Source of the DNA: CAYZMH01 sp964479445 | Lineage (GTDB): Bacteria; Bacteroidota; Bacteroidia; Bacteroidales; GCA-2748055 | Assembly: GCA_964479445.1 (NCBI GenBank) | Contig: CAYZMH010000056.1 | Location: 1-24,630 of the forward strand | Reading direction: 5' to 3' | DNA: 24,630 nt | Shown here: positions 13,905 to 22,103 of the stretch, piece after piece | Numbering within the stretch: the first letter of the stretch is position 1 | Layout of the letters: each line of letters starts with the position of its first letter | Made by a program: the position numbers and the translations under genes | The notes under the pieces: model-generated | What the model saw: only the letters and a program-made list of their open reading frames with translations | What the model was told of the DNA's origin: nothing | Databases searched by the model: none

Positions 13905-15998
13905 TTACCGGGCAACCATGAACCGGTAGGTTTCAGTGGCATCTTCGGAATGGATGACCAGGTAATATGGTCCGGGTTGCAGGGGGGTTGTATCGATCCG
14001 GAACGCGCTTTTGCGATAGCTGTTTTCGAACAATACCCTCCCATCCGGGGAACAGATGCTGATAAACGATTCCTGCTGTTGTGCATGCAGGTCAATGCTC
14101 AGGATTTCCCGAACCGGGTTGGGATAGATGGTGGCCTTTACGGATCCCGGGTCGAGGTTGTTTATTTTTTTTTCTGTCATGGCTATTGTAACTGTGGTAT
14201 CGGTTTCAATCAGTATGGTATCGGAAAATGGTTCATAGTCGGTATGACTGATCCTGAGTGGATACTGTACGCGTGCATCGCGGTTATAAAACATTGCCAT
14301 GCCCTGGCTGCCGGTTCCGCTTTCCGTGTCTCCCAGTTCAACGGTGGCACCTTGAACCGGGTCGTCATCGTGGAGAACCTGCACCTGTACATCGGCCCAC
14401 CGGGCGGTGAGCGGAATAGCGAAGGAGGTATCGTTTCTCAATACCAGCGATCCGGTATCGGTGAAATATTCGTCATGTTCTACGGTGTATTCATAGGTTC
14501 CGGGGTTGATATCGGAGATCTCACCCGTCCCGTCGGAGCCCGAAGGACTGCTTTTCCCGCCCATGGTTACCAGGGCGCGGTATACCGGCTCGCCTGAAGC
14601 GTAATCGGTTACCGTGAATGCCACATCCGGGAGATCGGCCTGGAGGGTGAAAGTGAGGCTCGTATCGCTGAAGATCTTGAACCGTTGTTCGGATTCGGGG
14701 AAATAGTTATCCCGGTCTGCCGTAAGGGAATAGTACCCGAAAGAAATGCCGGGAATGCTTACCGTGCCGTTGGCGCCGGTGGTATAGGTGGTTCCGTCGA
14801 AATCGATGGCCGTACCGGGCAGGAGCGTGTCACTGTTGAGGTCCCTTGTGGTAATATCCAGGGTGAAGGTAGTGTCGGCGTACCGGGCTGAGTCCTCCAG
14901 GTAGGTAAAGTGTTCGATCACTGTTTCGGCGATCCGTTCCCGGGCATCCCAATTGACCGAATTGGATACCGTGATCTCCTCGTGGTCCCAGATGGTGAGC
15001 ACGATCACGTACCAGTCGTTTTTCGGATCGATCCATATGGCGTGGCCCACGTGACCGCTGTGGTAAAGGGTTTTGTTGGACATCCCTGAGGGTCTTCTGC
15101 CCACGTTCCATAGGATCCCCTTGGTGCCGTATTCCGACTGGCGCTGTGAAAAGATATCATAGATCTCTTCGGAAAAGTAGCGGGTTTCCTCGTATTCCCC
15201 TTTCTGCAGCCAGAGGGTGGCCAGCCTGGAGAGGTCAGACCCGGTGGAAAAGAGTCCGGCATTCCCGACAGGCCGCGTATTGTCGGCTACCCTGCCGGTG
15301 GCCCGCCAGCCGATCTGATCGGTGATGTTGCCATATCCTTTCCGGGTGGTTTTGATCACGTTATCCCGGTATTCTTCGGGAAGGTTTCCGAACATGGTGC
15401 GGGTCATGCCCATGGGCTGGTAGATGCGCTGCATGCAAAATTCGCCGAAGCTCATCCCGGATTGTTGGGCTACCAGCTCGCTGAGACGGATCGTTCCGTT
15501 GCCCGAATAGAAATATTTTGTATTGACAGGCCATGAGATATCACGGGCCAGCATTTGTTCGATCAGCTCTTCTCCCAGGATGCCGTTCAGCTTATTCCCA
15601 TCGAGTCCGGATGTATGGGTCCCCAGGTGGGCGATGGTCATTTCGTCTCCTCCCTCCCCGGTGAGGCCGTCCAGGTAGCGCGCCGCCCGGTCGTGGATGG
15701 ACATATGCGAGGAGTCGGTCATAAGGATGGCCAGTGCGGTGGAGGTAGCTGCGACCTTGGTGATGCTGGCCAGGTCGAACATGGTTTCGGTGTTCATGGG
15801 AAGTCCGGTATCGCGCTCGCCGTACCCCCTGTTGAAGAGGATCCCGTCGGAGGTGCCCGCTGTCACCACGGCGCCCAGGAACATGCCGTTATCCAGTTCG
15901 TTTTGCACCTGTTCATTGACCAGGAAGTGCTGGGCACCTGAAGGAGTGTGGCAGAATCCGGTTAGCATTACAAACAGTATGAAGGAGTGTCTGAACAT
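13905..15998 (-). CDS. Serine hydrolase (beta-lactamase fold) with carboxypeptidase-like repeats and type IX secretion tail
   Basis: This is a 697-aa multidomain exported enzyme. A signal peptide (1-23, ending SGAQ) precedes a class C beta-lactamase/esterase domain (about 24-365). That domain has SITK (78-81), YSGN at Tyr164 and HSG (313-315). About 375-610 holds three repeats of the carboxypeptidase-regulatory/CNA-B-like beta-sandwich type, each with 'dG...i..i..G.Y.y.....y' spacing (YSLTADRDNYF, YEYTVEHDEYF, YPLRISHTDYEPF). Residues about 615-697 form a type A type IX secretion sorting domain, with IYPNPVREILSIDL (624-637), the segment DGRVLFE and the final YRFMVAR. The protein should therefore cross the outer membrane and be released or surface-attached. 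It shares the catalytic domain and much sequence with the hydrolase at 656-1933 (GLF.T..DLSR.A.LWLQ.GE, and YGERDTG.PM). The substrate is unknown; an esterase or peptidase is as likely as a beta-lactamase. Confidence 0.9.
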   Translation of the reverse strand: MFRHSFILFVMLTGFCHTPSGAQHFLVNEQVQNELDNGMFLGAVVTAGTSDGILFNRGYGERDTGLPMNTETMFDLASITKVAATSTALAILMTDSSHMSIHDRAARYLDGLTGEGGDEMTIAHLGTHTSGLDGNKLNGILGEELIEQMLARDISWPVNTKYFYSGNGTIRLSELVAQQSGMSFGEFCMQRIYQPMGMTRTMFGNLPEEYRDNVIKTTRKGYGNITDQIGWRATGRVADNTRPVGNAGLFSTGSDLSRLATLWLQKGEYEETRYFSEEIYDIFSQRQSEYGTKGILWNVGRRPSGMSNKTLYHSGHVGHAIWIDPKNDWYVIVLTIWDHEEITVSNSVNWDARERIAETVIEHFTYLEDSARYADTTFTLDITTRDLNSDTLLPGTAIDFDGTTYTTGANGTVSIPGISFGYYSLTADRDNYFPESEQRFKIFSDTSLTFTLQADLPDVAFTVTDYASGEPVYRALVTMGGKSSPSGSDGTGEISDINPGTYEYTVEHDEYFTDTGSLVLRNDTSFAIPLTARWADVQVQVLHDDDPVQGATVELGDTESGTGSQGMAMFYNRDARVQYPLRISHTDYEPFSDTILIETDTTVTIAMTEKKINNLDPGSVKATIYPNPVREILSIDLHAQQQESFISICSPDGRVLFENSYRKSAFRIDTTPLQPGPYYLVIHSEDATETYRFMVAR

Positions 15999-16171
15999 AC
16001 AATCATTAAACGGTGAAGATGCAAGGTATGGAAATACGGGAAAACGGCAGAGGCCTTTCCGTGTAGACGAACTATTCTTTGCAGTAATGGAAGATTTTTC
16101 CCATGGATTGGTTTAGGCGTGTGCATGAAAGAATGGTACCTTTCGGCATTCATTCATTTATAGCTTACCTT

Positions 16172-17569
16172 ATGCGAACTACTTCATTTGCGATGTGGGT
16201 CATGATGCTTACCGTGATGACCCTGGCGGCCTGCGGCGATCGTTCCGCAGAAAGAGAACAACCCAACGTGGTGATCCTTTTCCTGGATGACTCCGGGTGG
16301 GCCGATTTTAATCCGTTTACCGACGATCCCTACCCGACCCCCAACGTGAATGCGCTGGCGGAGGAGGGGTGTTGTTTTGACCAGTTTTATGTACCGCAGG
16401 CGATCTGTTCGGCTTCGCGGGCGGCGTTGATGACCGGGTGTTATCCCGGGCGGACGAAAGTGTTTGGCGCGCATGGTCCGGGCAGGCCCGGACTGGACAC
16501 TGCCTATCATACCCTGGGTGAGCTGCTGCAGGCCAACGGGTACACGACCGGCATTTTCGGGAAGTGGCATATCGGGGACCAGACTCATACGCGGCCGGAC
16601 CAGAGGGGGTTTGATGAGTCGAGCGGATTGATGTATTCCAACGATATGTGGCCTTTTCACCCGGAGTTCCCGGAGAATTACCCGGCGCTTCCTTACTGGG
16701 AGAACGGGGAGGTAACGATTGACAGCGTGACCCCGGCAGAACAGGAAATGCTTACCCAGTGGGCTACCGGGGATGCCGTGGACTTTATCGCGCGTCATCA
16801 CGCGGATCCGTTCTTCCTCTACGTTCCCTACTCCATGCCCCACGTACCGGTTTTCTGCAGCGAGCGGTTTGAAGGAAAGTCGGGGCAAGGGTTGTATGCC
16901 GATGTGATCACGGAGCTGGACTGGTCGGTGGGGAAGATCCTGGGTGCGCTGGAGGAGCACGGGGTGGAAGAGAATACCCTGGTGGTCTTCACCTCGGACA
17001 ATGGTCCGTGGACCTACTACGGTAACCGTGCCGGCACCACGCCTTTCAGGGAGGCGAAAGCCACTTCGTTTGACGGGGGCACGCGTTCGGCGTGTATTAT
17101 CAGGTATCCGGGGGAGATCGAGGCCGGTACGCGATCCGACCGCGCCTTTGGCAGCATCGACCTCTTGCCGGTGATCTGTGAGCTCACGGGCACCCCGCTG
17201 CCATCGTACGAGATCGACGGGAAGAACGTGTGGGATCTTATCACCAGGAAAGCGGGGGCGGAGAATCCGCATGAGTACTACGCGTTTTCCACCCGGCGCG
17301 ATTTCGAAGCGATCATGTCGGGTGACGGGAAGTGGAAGATGCACCTTCCCCATGAATACCGGATCATTGAGGAGCCCGGGAAGGACGGGATGCCCGGCAC
17401 GTATGGGCATCGAGAGACCGGGCTGGCGTTGTATGACCTGGAGAGTGATCCCTATGAGCAGAAGAACGTGATCGAGGCGCGTCCGGATGTGAAGCAGCGG
17501 TTGCTCAGACTGGCGCGGAAACACCACGACCGGTTTTACGGGCACAAGCCGTTCCCGGTAGCGGAGTGA
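16172..17569 (+). CDS. Type I sulfatase lipoprotein, arylsulfatase A/GALNS-like
   Basis: This is a 465-aa formylglycine-dependent sulfate ester hydrolase. Signal residues 8-20 end in the lipobox LAAC (Cys21). Metal-binding Asp39-Asp40 lie in ILFLDDSGW. The maturation motif is CSASRAALMTG, with Cys79 to be oxidised to formylglycine, and GKWHIGD follows at 130-136. PHVPVF (223-228) and TSDNGPW (274-280, with Asp276-Asn277) supply other active-site residues. The C-terminal subdomain ends with the usual LYDLESDPYEQKNV segment. The cysteine motif means maturation by an anaerobic radical-SAM sulfatase-maturating enzyme or a copper-dependent enzyme, neither of which is in the window. ATG 16172 gives the lipoprotein signal; the longer frame from 16103 does not. 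It is divergent from the serine hydrolase and convergent with the next sulfatase. Confidence 0.92.
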   Translation: MRTTSFAMWVMMLTVMTLAACGDRSAEREQPNVVILFLDDSGWADFNPFTDDPYPTPNVNALAEEGCCFDQFYVPQAICSASRAALMTGCYPGRTKVFGAHGPGRPGLDTAYHTLGELLQANGYTTGIFGKWHIGDQTHTRPDQRGFDESSGLMYSNDMWPFHPEFPENYPALPYWENGEVTIDSVTPAEQEMLTQWATGDAVDFIARHHADPFFLYVPYSMPHVPVFCSERFEGKSGQGLYADVITELDWSVGKILGALEEHGVEENTLVVFTSDNGPWTYYGNRAGTTPFREAKATSFDGGTRSACIIRYPGEIEAGTRSDRAFGSIDLLPVICELTGTPLPSYEIDGKNVWDLITRKAGAENPHEYYAFSTRRDFEAIMSGDGKWKMHLPHEYRIIEEPGKDGMPGTYGHRETGLALYDLESDPYEQKNVIEARPDVKQRLLRLARKHHDRFYGHKPFPVAE

Positions 17570-17649
17570 AGGTGAGTCCCGGGAAATCCATCGGATGAAC
17601 CTAACGGGGCGATCTCCGGGCGCCTGCAGGTATAGAGGCGATTGCATGA

Positions 17650-17695
17650 TATACATATTTAAATACGTATTAAAATATGTATTTAAATACGTATA
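17650..17695. terminator. AT-rich long hairpin between convergent sulfatase genes
   Basis: Two 22-base arms (17650-17671 and 17674-17695) are inverted copies with two imperfect positions around a two-base loop, followed on the plus strand by TTTTT (17696-17700). TATTTAAATACGTAT occurs twice as a direct repeat (17656-17670 and 17680-17694). It is 4 percent C+G or little more per arm, in sharp contrast to the GC-rich flanks. The stop codon of the minus-strand sulfatase (17683-17685) lies inside the right arm. A bidirectional terminator is the simplest reading. Confidence 0.6.
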
Positions 17696-19146
17696 TTTTT
17701 CAGGAACATCTGTGCGTCCTGGTCGCCGGTTTCGTCGATTTTTTCTTCCAGCAGGCGGTGCATCTTCCCGCGCACCGGTTGCAGGGCTTCGTGTTCATAG
17801 AGGTTTTCCATTTCGCGGGGGTCGGTTTGCAGGTCGTAGAGTTCCCACCGGTAGGATTCGGGGAGGTTGGGAAAGAAGATCAGCTTGTAGCGGGTGGTCC
17901 GGACACCGATCTGTTCGGGTACATGAAACGCTTCATAGTAATGGTAATAGACCGCCTCGCGGAGTGCAGTGTCGGGGTTTGTAAATACCGGCCGCAGCGA
18001 TGTTCCCTGGAGGTCATCCGGGATATCCACGCCTGCCGCATCCAGGATGGTGGCGGTGAGGTCGGGCAGCGAGGTGAGTGTTTTCGTGTCGGATCCGCCG
18101 GGGATCTCCCCGGGCCAGCGTGCGATAAACGGCAGGGCCATGGAGGGTTCATACATCCACATCTTGTTGTAGAATCCGTGTTCCCCGTTAAAGAACCCGT
18201 TATCGGACGTATAGATCACCAGGGTGTTCTCCGCGAGTCCGGATTCATCCAGGTAATCCAGGAGCCGTTCCACGTTTTCATCCAGCGATTTCACCAGTTT
18301 CAGGTAGCCTCTCATGAAGACCTGGTACATATGGCGGGTTGTCTTTTCGCGATCGCCGGCATATTTTTGGATATCCTCCCGGTAGCCGGGGTAGCGGCTG
18401 ATGGCCAGGCGTGAAGAGACCAGTTCATCCCCGATGGGTTCGGGAGCCCGTCCTTCGTAGGTGTCAAGGAGCGTGGGAGGTTCGGGCAGGGTGTCGTTTT
18501 CCCACAGGTGGGCATGCCGCGGGGCGGGGTCATGCGGACCGTGCGGGGCTTTATGGTGCACCAGCAGGCAGAATGGCTCCTCGGCGGGAAGCTCTTCCAG
18601 CCACCGGATGCCCTGGTCGGTGATCACATCGGTAAGGTATCCTTCAAAGACATTGCCGGTGCTGTCCCAGGGATGCCCGGGGTCTTTCAGCGGACAGTCG
18701 TAATACTGGCCCTGTCCGTCCATCAACCGGTAGTCATCGAACCCTTCCGGCCGGGACCGCAGGTGCCATTTCCCCATAACGGCGGTCCGGTACCCCGCCT
18801 CCTGCAGCAGTTTGGGGAACGTTTGCTGCGATCCGTCGAACCGGTGGCGGTTGGTCTTCATTCCGTTCACATGGCTGTGCTTCCCTGTAAGCATCACCGC
18901 CCTTGACGGGGCGCAGACGGAGTTGGAGACCATCATGCCATGGAACTGCATCCCTTCCTCTGCCAGCCGGTCAATCCCCGGAGTTTGCACCAGGCTGTTG
19001 GGATTGTAACTCGTGATGGTCTGTTTGCAGTGGTCATCGGCTACGATCACCAGGATATTGGGAGGTGCTTTCTCCCGGCAGCTTTGTGTGAATGCAGCTG
19101 CGACAAGGAGTAGACCGATTGTGCGGATGTTCGGGATACGTTTCAT
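17683..19146 (-). CDS. Type I sulfatase lipoprotein, N-acetylglucosamine-6-sulfatase-like (S1_11-like)
   Basis: This is a 487-aa formylglycine sulfatase. A hydrophobic signal (8-22) is followed by Cys23 in FTQSC, which may be lipidated. Metal residues are Asp37-Asp38 in VIVADD. The maturation motif CAPSRAVMLTGKHSHVNG has Cys78 as the formylglycine site. MGKWHLRSRPEGFDDY (124-139), GQGQYYD (144-150), HHKAPHGPHDP (197-207) and TSDNGFFNGEHG (313-324) match the branch that includes GlcNAc-6-O-sulfatases, though the exact substrate is inference. ATG 19146 starts the signal peptide; the open frame to 19431 overlaps the divergent gene and has no secretory features. The protein ends NIRI within the hairpin at 17650-17695. 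It is divergent from the GHL6-like gene, with 139 bases between them. Confidence 0.9.
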   Translation of the reverse strand: MKRIPNIRTIGLLLVAAAFTQSCREKAPPNILVIVADDHCKQTITSYNPNSLVQTPGIDRLAEEGMQFHGMMVSNSVCAPSRAVMLTGKHSHVNGMKTNRHRFDGSQQTFPKLLQEAGYRTAVMGKWHLRSRPEGFDDYRLMDGQGQYYDCPLKDPGHPWDSTGNVFEGYLTDVITDQGIRWLEELPAEEPFCLLVHHKAPHGPHDPAPRHAHLWENDTLPEPPTLLDTYEGRAPEPIGDELVSSRLAISRYPGYREDIQKYAGDREKTTRHMYQVFMRGYLKLVKSLDENVERLLDYLDESGLAENTLVIYTSDNGFFNGEHGFYNKMWMYEPSMALPFIARWPGEIPGGSDTKTLTSLPDLTATILDAAGVDIPDDLQGTSLRPVFTNPDTALREAVYYHYYEAFHVPEQIGVRTTRYKLIFFPNLPESYRWELYDLQTDPREMENLYEHEALQPVRGKMHRLLEEKIDETGDQDAQMFLKNIRI

Positions 19147-19148
19147 AT

Positions 19149-19166
19149 CAGTATGTAAAAATACTG
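19149..19166. repeat. Short hairpin just before the sulfatase start codon
   Basis: CAGTAT (19149-19154) and ATACTG (19161-19166) pair perfectly around a six-base loop, two bases upstream of the minus-strand sulfatase ATG. On the minus strand the same segment reads TATTTTTA, close to a -7 element, so the symmetry may be incidental. Confidence 0.3.
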
Positions 19167-19285
19167 GCTTTCGGGGAGAAAACCGTGTAATTATTCTGCC
19201 ATCGATGTTACGAATCTTGCATTTGCATGGAAGAAATGGTGCAAAGACCGAAATTTGGGACGCATAATGTAAATCTACCGAACCT

Positions 19286-21451
19286 ATGAATGCGAAATCT
19301 CTTCTTCCGGCAAGCAGGTATTTGTTGATTCTTTCCCTCACTTTTTTTCTCCCGCTGCTGGCCGTTCCGGCTGCAGCCCAGGAGGAGAGGGAGGTGCCCG
19401 GCTGGTACCGGGAATCCTCCTTATTTATCAATATCGACAGTTATTCACAGCACTTCGATGTGGCGCACACCGACCGGTATAAAGCGCAGGTGCGCGATAT
19501 GCTGGAGCGTACCCGGCCCGATGTGATCTATTACCACTGCAGCAGTCAGGATGGCTACACCAAGTACCCCACCAACACCGGGATGCGGCATCCCAACCTG
19601 GGGGACAACGACATTATCAGGGTTTGGCGGGAGATCACCGGAGAGATGGGGATCCGCTTCTTTGCCTACGTGAGCTACCATATGGCACGGGCGGTGACGG
19701 AGGCTCACCCGGAATACGCCCGGGTGAACCGGCGGGGGGAGCGCACCGACCGGCCCTGCTCCAACAGCGCCTACGTGGAGGAGAGCCTGCTGCCCAAAAT
19801 GGAGGAGCTGGTGACCGAGTATGATGTGGACGGATTCTGGGTGGATGCCACCATCTGGGCCATCACGCCGTGTTATTGCGATAACTGTGTGACGGGGTTT
19901 AAGAAGCACTATGGATTGGCGCCCCCGCGCAGTCAGCAGGATACCGCGTGGAAGACCTACACCGCTTTCCTGCGGGAGAGTTTCGAGCGGGAGAGCCGGA
20001 AGATCAGCGATGCGATCCATGACCTGAAACCGGAGGTGGTCTATGTGCCCAATTATGCGAATACTATTTATCAGCCGGAAAAGGTGCCCTACTATGTGGA
20101 CGCTATCAGCGGGGATGTGGGACACGACCGCCGCTCGCAGATGGTCTCCTTCAAATCGCGTTTCAAGGATACCCAGGGGGTGCCGTGGGATATTATGCTG
20201 GGAGTGCGGTATGCACTCACCGTCAGTGTCAAAGAGGATGGAGAGTTTGAGATTCATGGTCCGTTTGGCAAACACAAACCCGGCATTGAAGGAGAGGTGG
20301 AGTGGTTCGGGCTCCCCCGTTCGGAGGAGTACCTGCAGCAGGAGAGTGCGATCATAGGGTCCAATGGCGGGATTACCTCGTTGTTCGTTCATAACAAACC
20401 CAATTCGGAGCTTTCTCCTTCACGCACCAATGTCATGGCCGAAGTGGCCGGTTTTGTGCATGAACGCGAGGAGGTATTCAACCGTACCGAGCCTCTGCGG
20501 GATATCGGTATATTGCATTCGGCCCCGACCTTTTACGGGGAAGGAGATGGACTGAGTCACCTGCAGCCCGTGCTGGACCGGCTGGAGGGGGCCCACATCG
20601 CCCTTACCAAGCTGAATTACCATGTAAATCTCTTTGCCGATTACAGCCTGGAGGAGCGGCTGGATGCTTACCGCACCGTGGTGATCTCCCAGCAGACGAG
20701 GCTGGATAAGGCAACCGCGGAAGCCATCCGGGGGTATGTGCGCGGGGGCGGATCGGTGGTGGTAGCCGGGAAGGTTGCCATGGAGGACGTTCCGGGTAAC
20801 CGGGTGCAATCGGAACTGGAAGATGTACTGGGAATCCGGTACCTGGACCGCGACCCGTTGAAGATGACCTACCTGCCGTACCGGGGGGCGCCCATGCCGG
20901 TGCTGTGCGAGTGGTACCCGGTGGAGACGACCACGGCGGAGGCGGTCCTGCCCATGTGGAAAGACAAATGGGAGGAGCGGGACCCGGAGGTGTTGCCGTG
21001 GCCGGCCATGACCGTGAATGAGTACGGTGAAGGGCGTGCGGTCTACATTGCCGGTGACCTGTTTACCGGGTATTTCAGGAACCAGTTTTTCGGGGTGCTG
21101 GATATCGTGGAGCAGGCGATGACCGAGGCGGATACGCAGAAGCCCTTCTCGACGGATGCGCCCATCGCGGTGGAATTTTCGTTGAGGAAGAAGGAGGGGG
21201 ATCTGATCGTTCACATGGTGAACCGGCTGGTGGACTGGGATATGGATTCAAAGGGGGCTATCTGGACGGAGCACGTTCCGCCGGTGGACCGGTTTGACGT
21301 GGAGGTGAAGTGCGCGGCACGACCGGAGCATGTGTTGCTGCAGCCGGGCGATGTGGAGGTTGACTGGAGCTGGTCAGGCGGAACAGCCACCGTGGAAGTT
21401 CCCGGTGTGCACATTCACCGGGCTATCGTGCTGGAAGGGGTGTACCGGTAA
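19286..21451 (+). CDS. GHL6-like putative glycoside hydrolase, exported
   Basis: This is a 721-aa predicted secreted glycosidase. A signal peptide (about 8-31, ending PAAAQ) is clear. Residues about 45-400 look like a TIM-barrel of the hypothetical glycosyl hydrolase 6 / alpha-amylase-superfamily type. PDVIYYHCSSQDG (78-90), GIRFFAYVSYHM (122-133) and the strand VDGFWVDATIW (181-191) containing Asp187 are visible, followed by the cysteine cluster CYCDNC (196-201) seen in this group. About 430-610 resembles a beta-galactosidase-trimerisation/glutamine-amidotransferase-like domain (RTVVISQQ, GGSVVVAGK, GRAVYIAGDLF), and a beta-sandwich ends the protein (about 640-721). The substrate is unknown. 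Such proteins occur beside fucosidases and sulfatases in glycan clusters. The gene is divergent from the S1_11-like sulfatase and is followed after 14 bases by the vapC stop on the opposite strand. Confidence 0.75.
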   Translation: MNAKSLLPASRYLLILSLTFFLPLLAVPAAAQEEREVPGWYRESSLFINIDSYSQHFDVAHTDRYKAQVRDMLERTRPDVIYYHCSSQDGYTKYPTNTGMRHPNLGDNDIIRVWREITGEMGIRFFAYVSYHMARAVTEAHPEYARVNRRGERTDRPCSNSAYVEESLLPKMEELVTEYDVDGFWVDATIWAITPCYCDNCVTGFKKHYGLAPPRSQQDTAWKTYTAFLRESFERESRKISDAIHDLKPEVVYVPNYANTIYQPEKVPYYVDAISGDVGHDRRSQMVSFKSRFKDTQGVPWDIMLGVRYALTVSVKEDGEFEIHGPFGKHKPGIEGEVEWFGLPRSEEYLQQESAIIGSNGGITSLFVHNKPNSELSPSRTNVMAEVAGFVHEREEVFNRTEPLRDIGILHSAPTFYGEGDGLSHLQPVLDRLEGAHIALTKLNYHVNLFADYSLEERLDAYRTVVISQQTRLDKATAEAIRGYVRGGGSVVVAGKVAMEDVPGNRVQSELEDVLGIRYLDRDPLKMTYLPYRGAPMPVLCEWYPVETTTAEAVLPMWKDKWEERDPEVLPWPAMTVNEYGEGRAVYIAGDLFTGYFRNQFFGVLDIVEQAMTEADTQKPFSTDAPIAVEFSLRKKEGDLIVHMVNRLVDWDMDSKGAIWTEHVPPVDRFDVEVKCAARPEHVLLQPGDVEVDWSWSGGTATVEVPGVHIHRAIVLEGVYR

Positions 21452-21465
21452 GGGCTGACTCCTTT

Positions 21466-21867
21466 TTAAATTGTCCAATTCACTATCTTGAGACCGGGAA
21501 TTCTTTCGAACTCCCTTTCATTATTGGTGACAAGCATAAGCTTAAGACTCCTGGCGTGAGCAGCAATTAACGTGTCAAGAGGACCTATGGGAGTGCCCTT
21601 TTTCTCAAGATCAGCTCTGATTTTACCATATTCCAGGGTAGCAAAATAGTCAAAATCAATAATTTCCAGGGGAGTTACGAATTGATCCAACGCGTCTTTG
21701 TTTCGTTCTGGATTGGAACTTTTTTCAATTCCATAATGCAATTCTGCTAATGTAATCGATGAGATCGCAACGGAACCGGGAGATAAACTTTCAAAAATCT
21801 GTAAAACTTTTACAGGCCGTTTTTTAATAATGTAAATGCAAATATTTGTATCAAGCAAATACTCCAT
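21466..21867 (-). CDS. vapC: PIN-domain RNase toxin, VapC family
   Basis: This is a 133-aa type II toxin, a Mg-dependent ribonuclease. The PIN signature is intact: Asp6 in LLDTNI, Glu42 in LAELHYGI, Asp98 in GPLDTLIAAHA and a VTNNEREF segment (113-120). Length is normal for the family (about 130 aa). Its ATG overlaps the stop of the antitoxin gene by one base (TAATG), so the pair is translationally coupled. Base composition is clearly more AT-rich than the GC-rich enzyme genes on both sides, which suggests recent acquisition. The pair could stabilise this region or act in stress response. The family is confident; the cleaved RNA cannot be predicted. Confidence 0.92.
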   Translation of the reverse strand: MEYLLDTNICIYIIKKRPVKVLQIFESLSPGSVAISSITLAELHYGIEKSSNPERNKDALDQFVTPLEIIDFDYFATLEYGKIRADLEKKGTPIGPLDTLIAAHARSLKLMLVTNNEREFERIPGLKIVNWTI

Positions 21868-22103
21868 TAATCAAAAGATTCTCTGGGTTGATGAGGTGGC
21901 TGTTGCCTATCTTCCATGAAATCAGAAGTGAATGAATTAAGGCTATCAAACAGATTTTGCCAGGGTTTATTGTAAGGAATGATATAGAGTGCATTACCGA
22001 CCTTTTTTACATAAACCTTGTCATCATCTATCTTCAATTGGTCAGGTATTTTGATTGCCTGAAATCCCTTTTTGTTTTTTATGTCAACCGCTTTAAATCC
22101 CAA
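21867..22103 (-). CDS. vapB: VapB-like antitoxin with non-ATG start
   Basis: This is a 78-aa antitoxin partner of the downstream VapC-like toxin. The N-terminal half (residues 1-48, with FQAIKIPDQLKIDDDKVYVKKVGNALYIIPY) looks like a swapped-hairpin AbrB/SpoVT DNA-binding domain. The C-terminal half (NLFDSLNSFTSDFMEDRQQ) would wrap the toxin. The first in-frame candidate start is TTG at 22103; no ATG or GTG lies between it and the upstream in-frame stop. TTG would read Met in the protein. It sits 49 bases downstream of a -7 element on the same strand (22152-22159). The antitoxin is expected to repress its own operon with the toxin. Confidence 0.8.
   Translation of the reverse strand: MGFKAVDIKNKKGFQAIKIPDQLKIDDDKVYVKKVGNALYIIPYNKPWQNLFDSLNSFTSDFMEDRQQPPHQPRESFD

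Noticed and set aside
13905..15998. Antibiotic resistance beta-lactamase
   Set aside because: The motifs identify the superfamily only; the type IX tail, extra domains and neighbours suggest a glycan- or peptide-related hydrolase.
16184..17656. 490-codon minus-strand open frame opposite the first sulfatase
   Set aside because: It lies fully antisense to a sulfatase with all catalytic motifs, has no recognisable domains and is rich in Arg and Pro; long antisense frames are common in GC-rich DNA.
17650..17695. CRISPR repeat or insertion-sequence end
   Set aside because: There are only two repeat units without spacers, and no transposase gene is nearby; the hairpin is kept as a terminator candidate instead.
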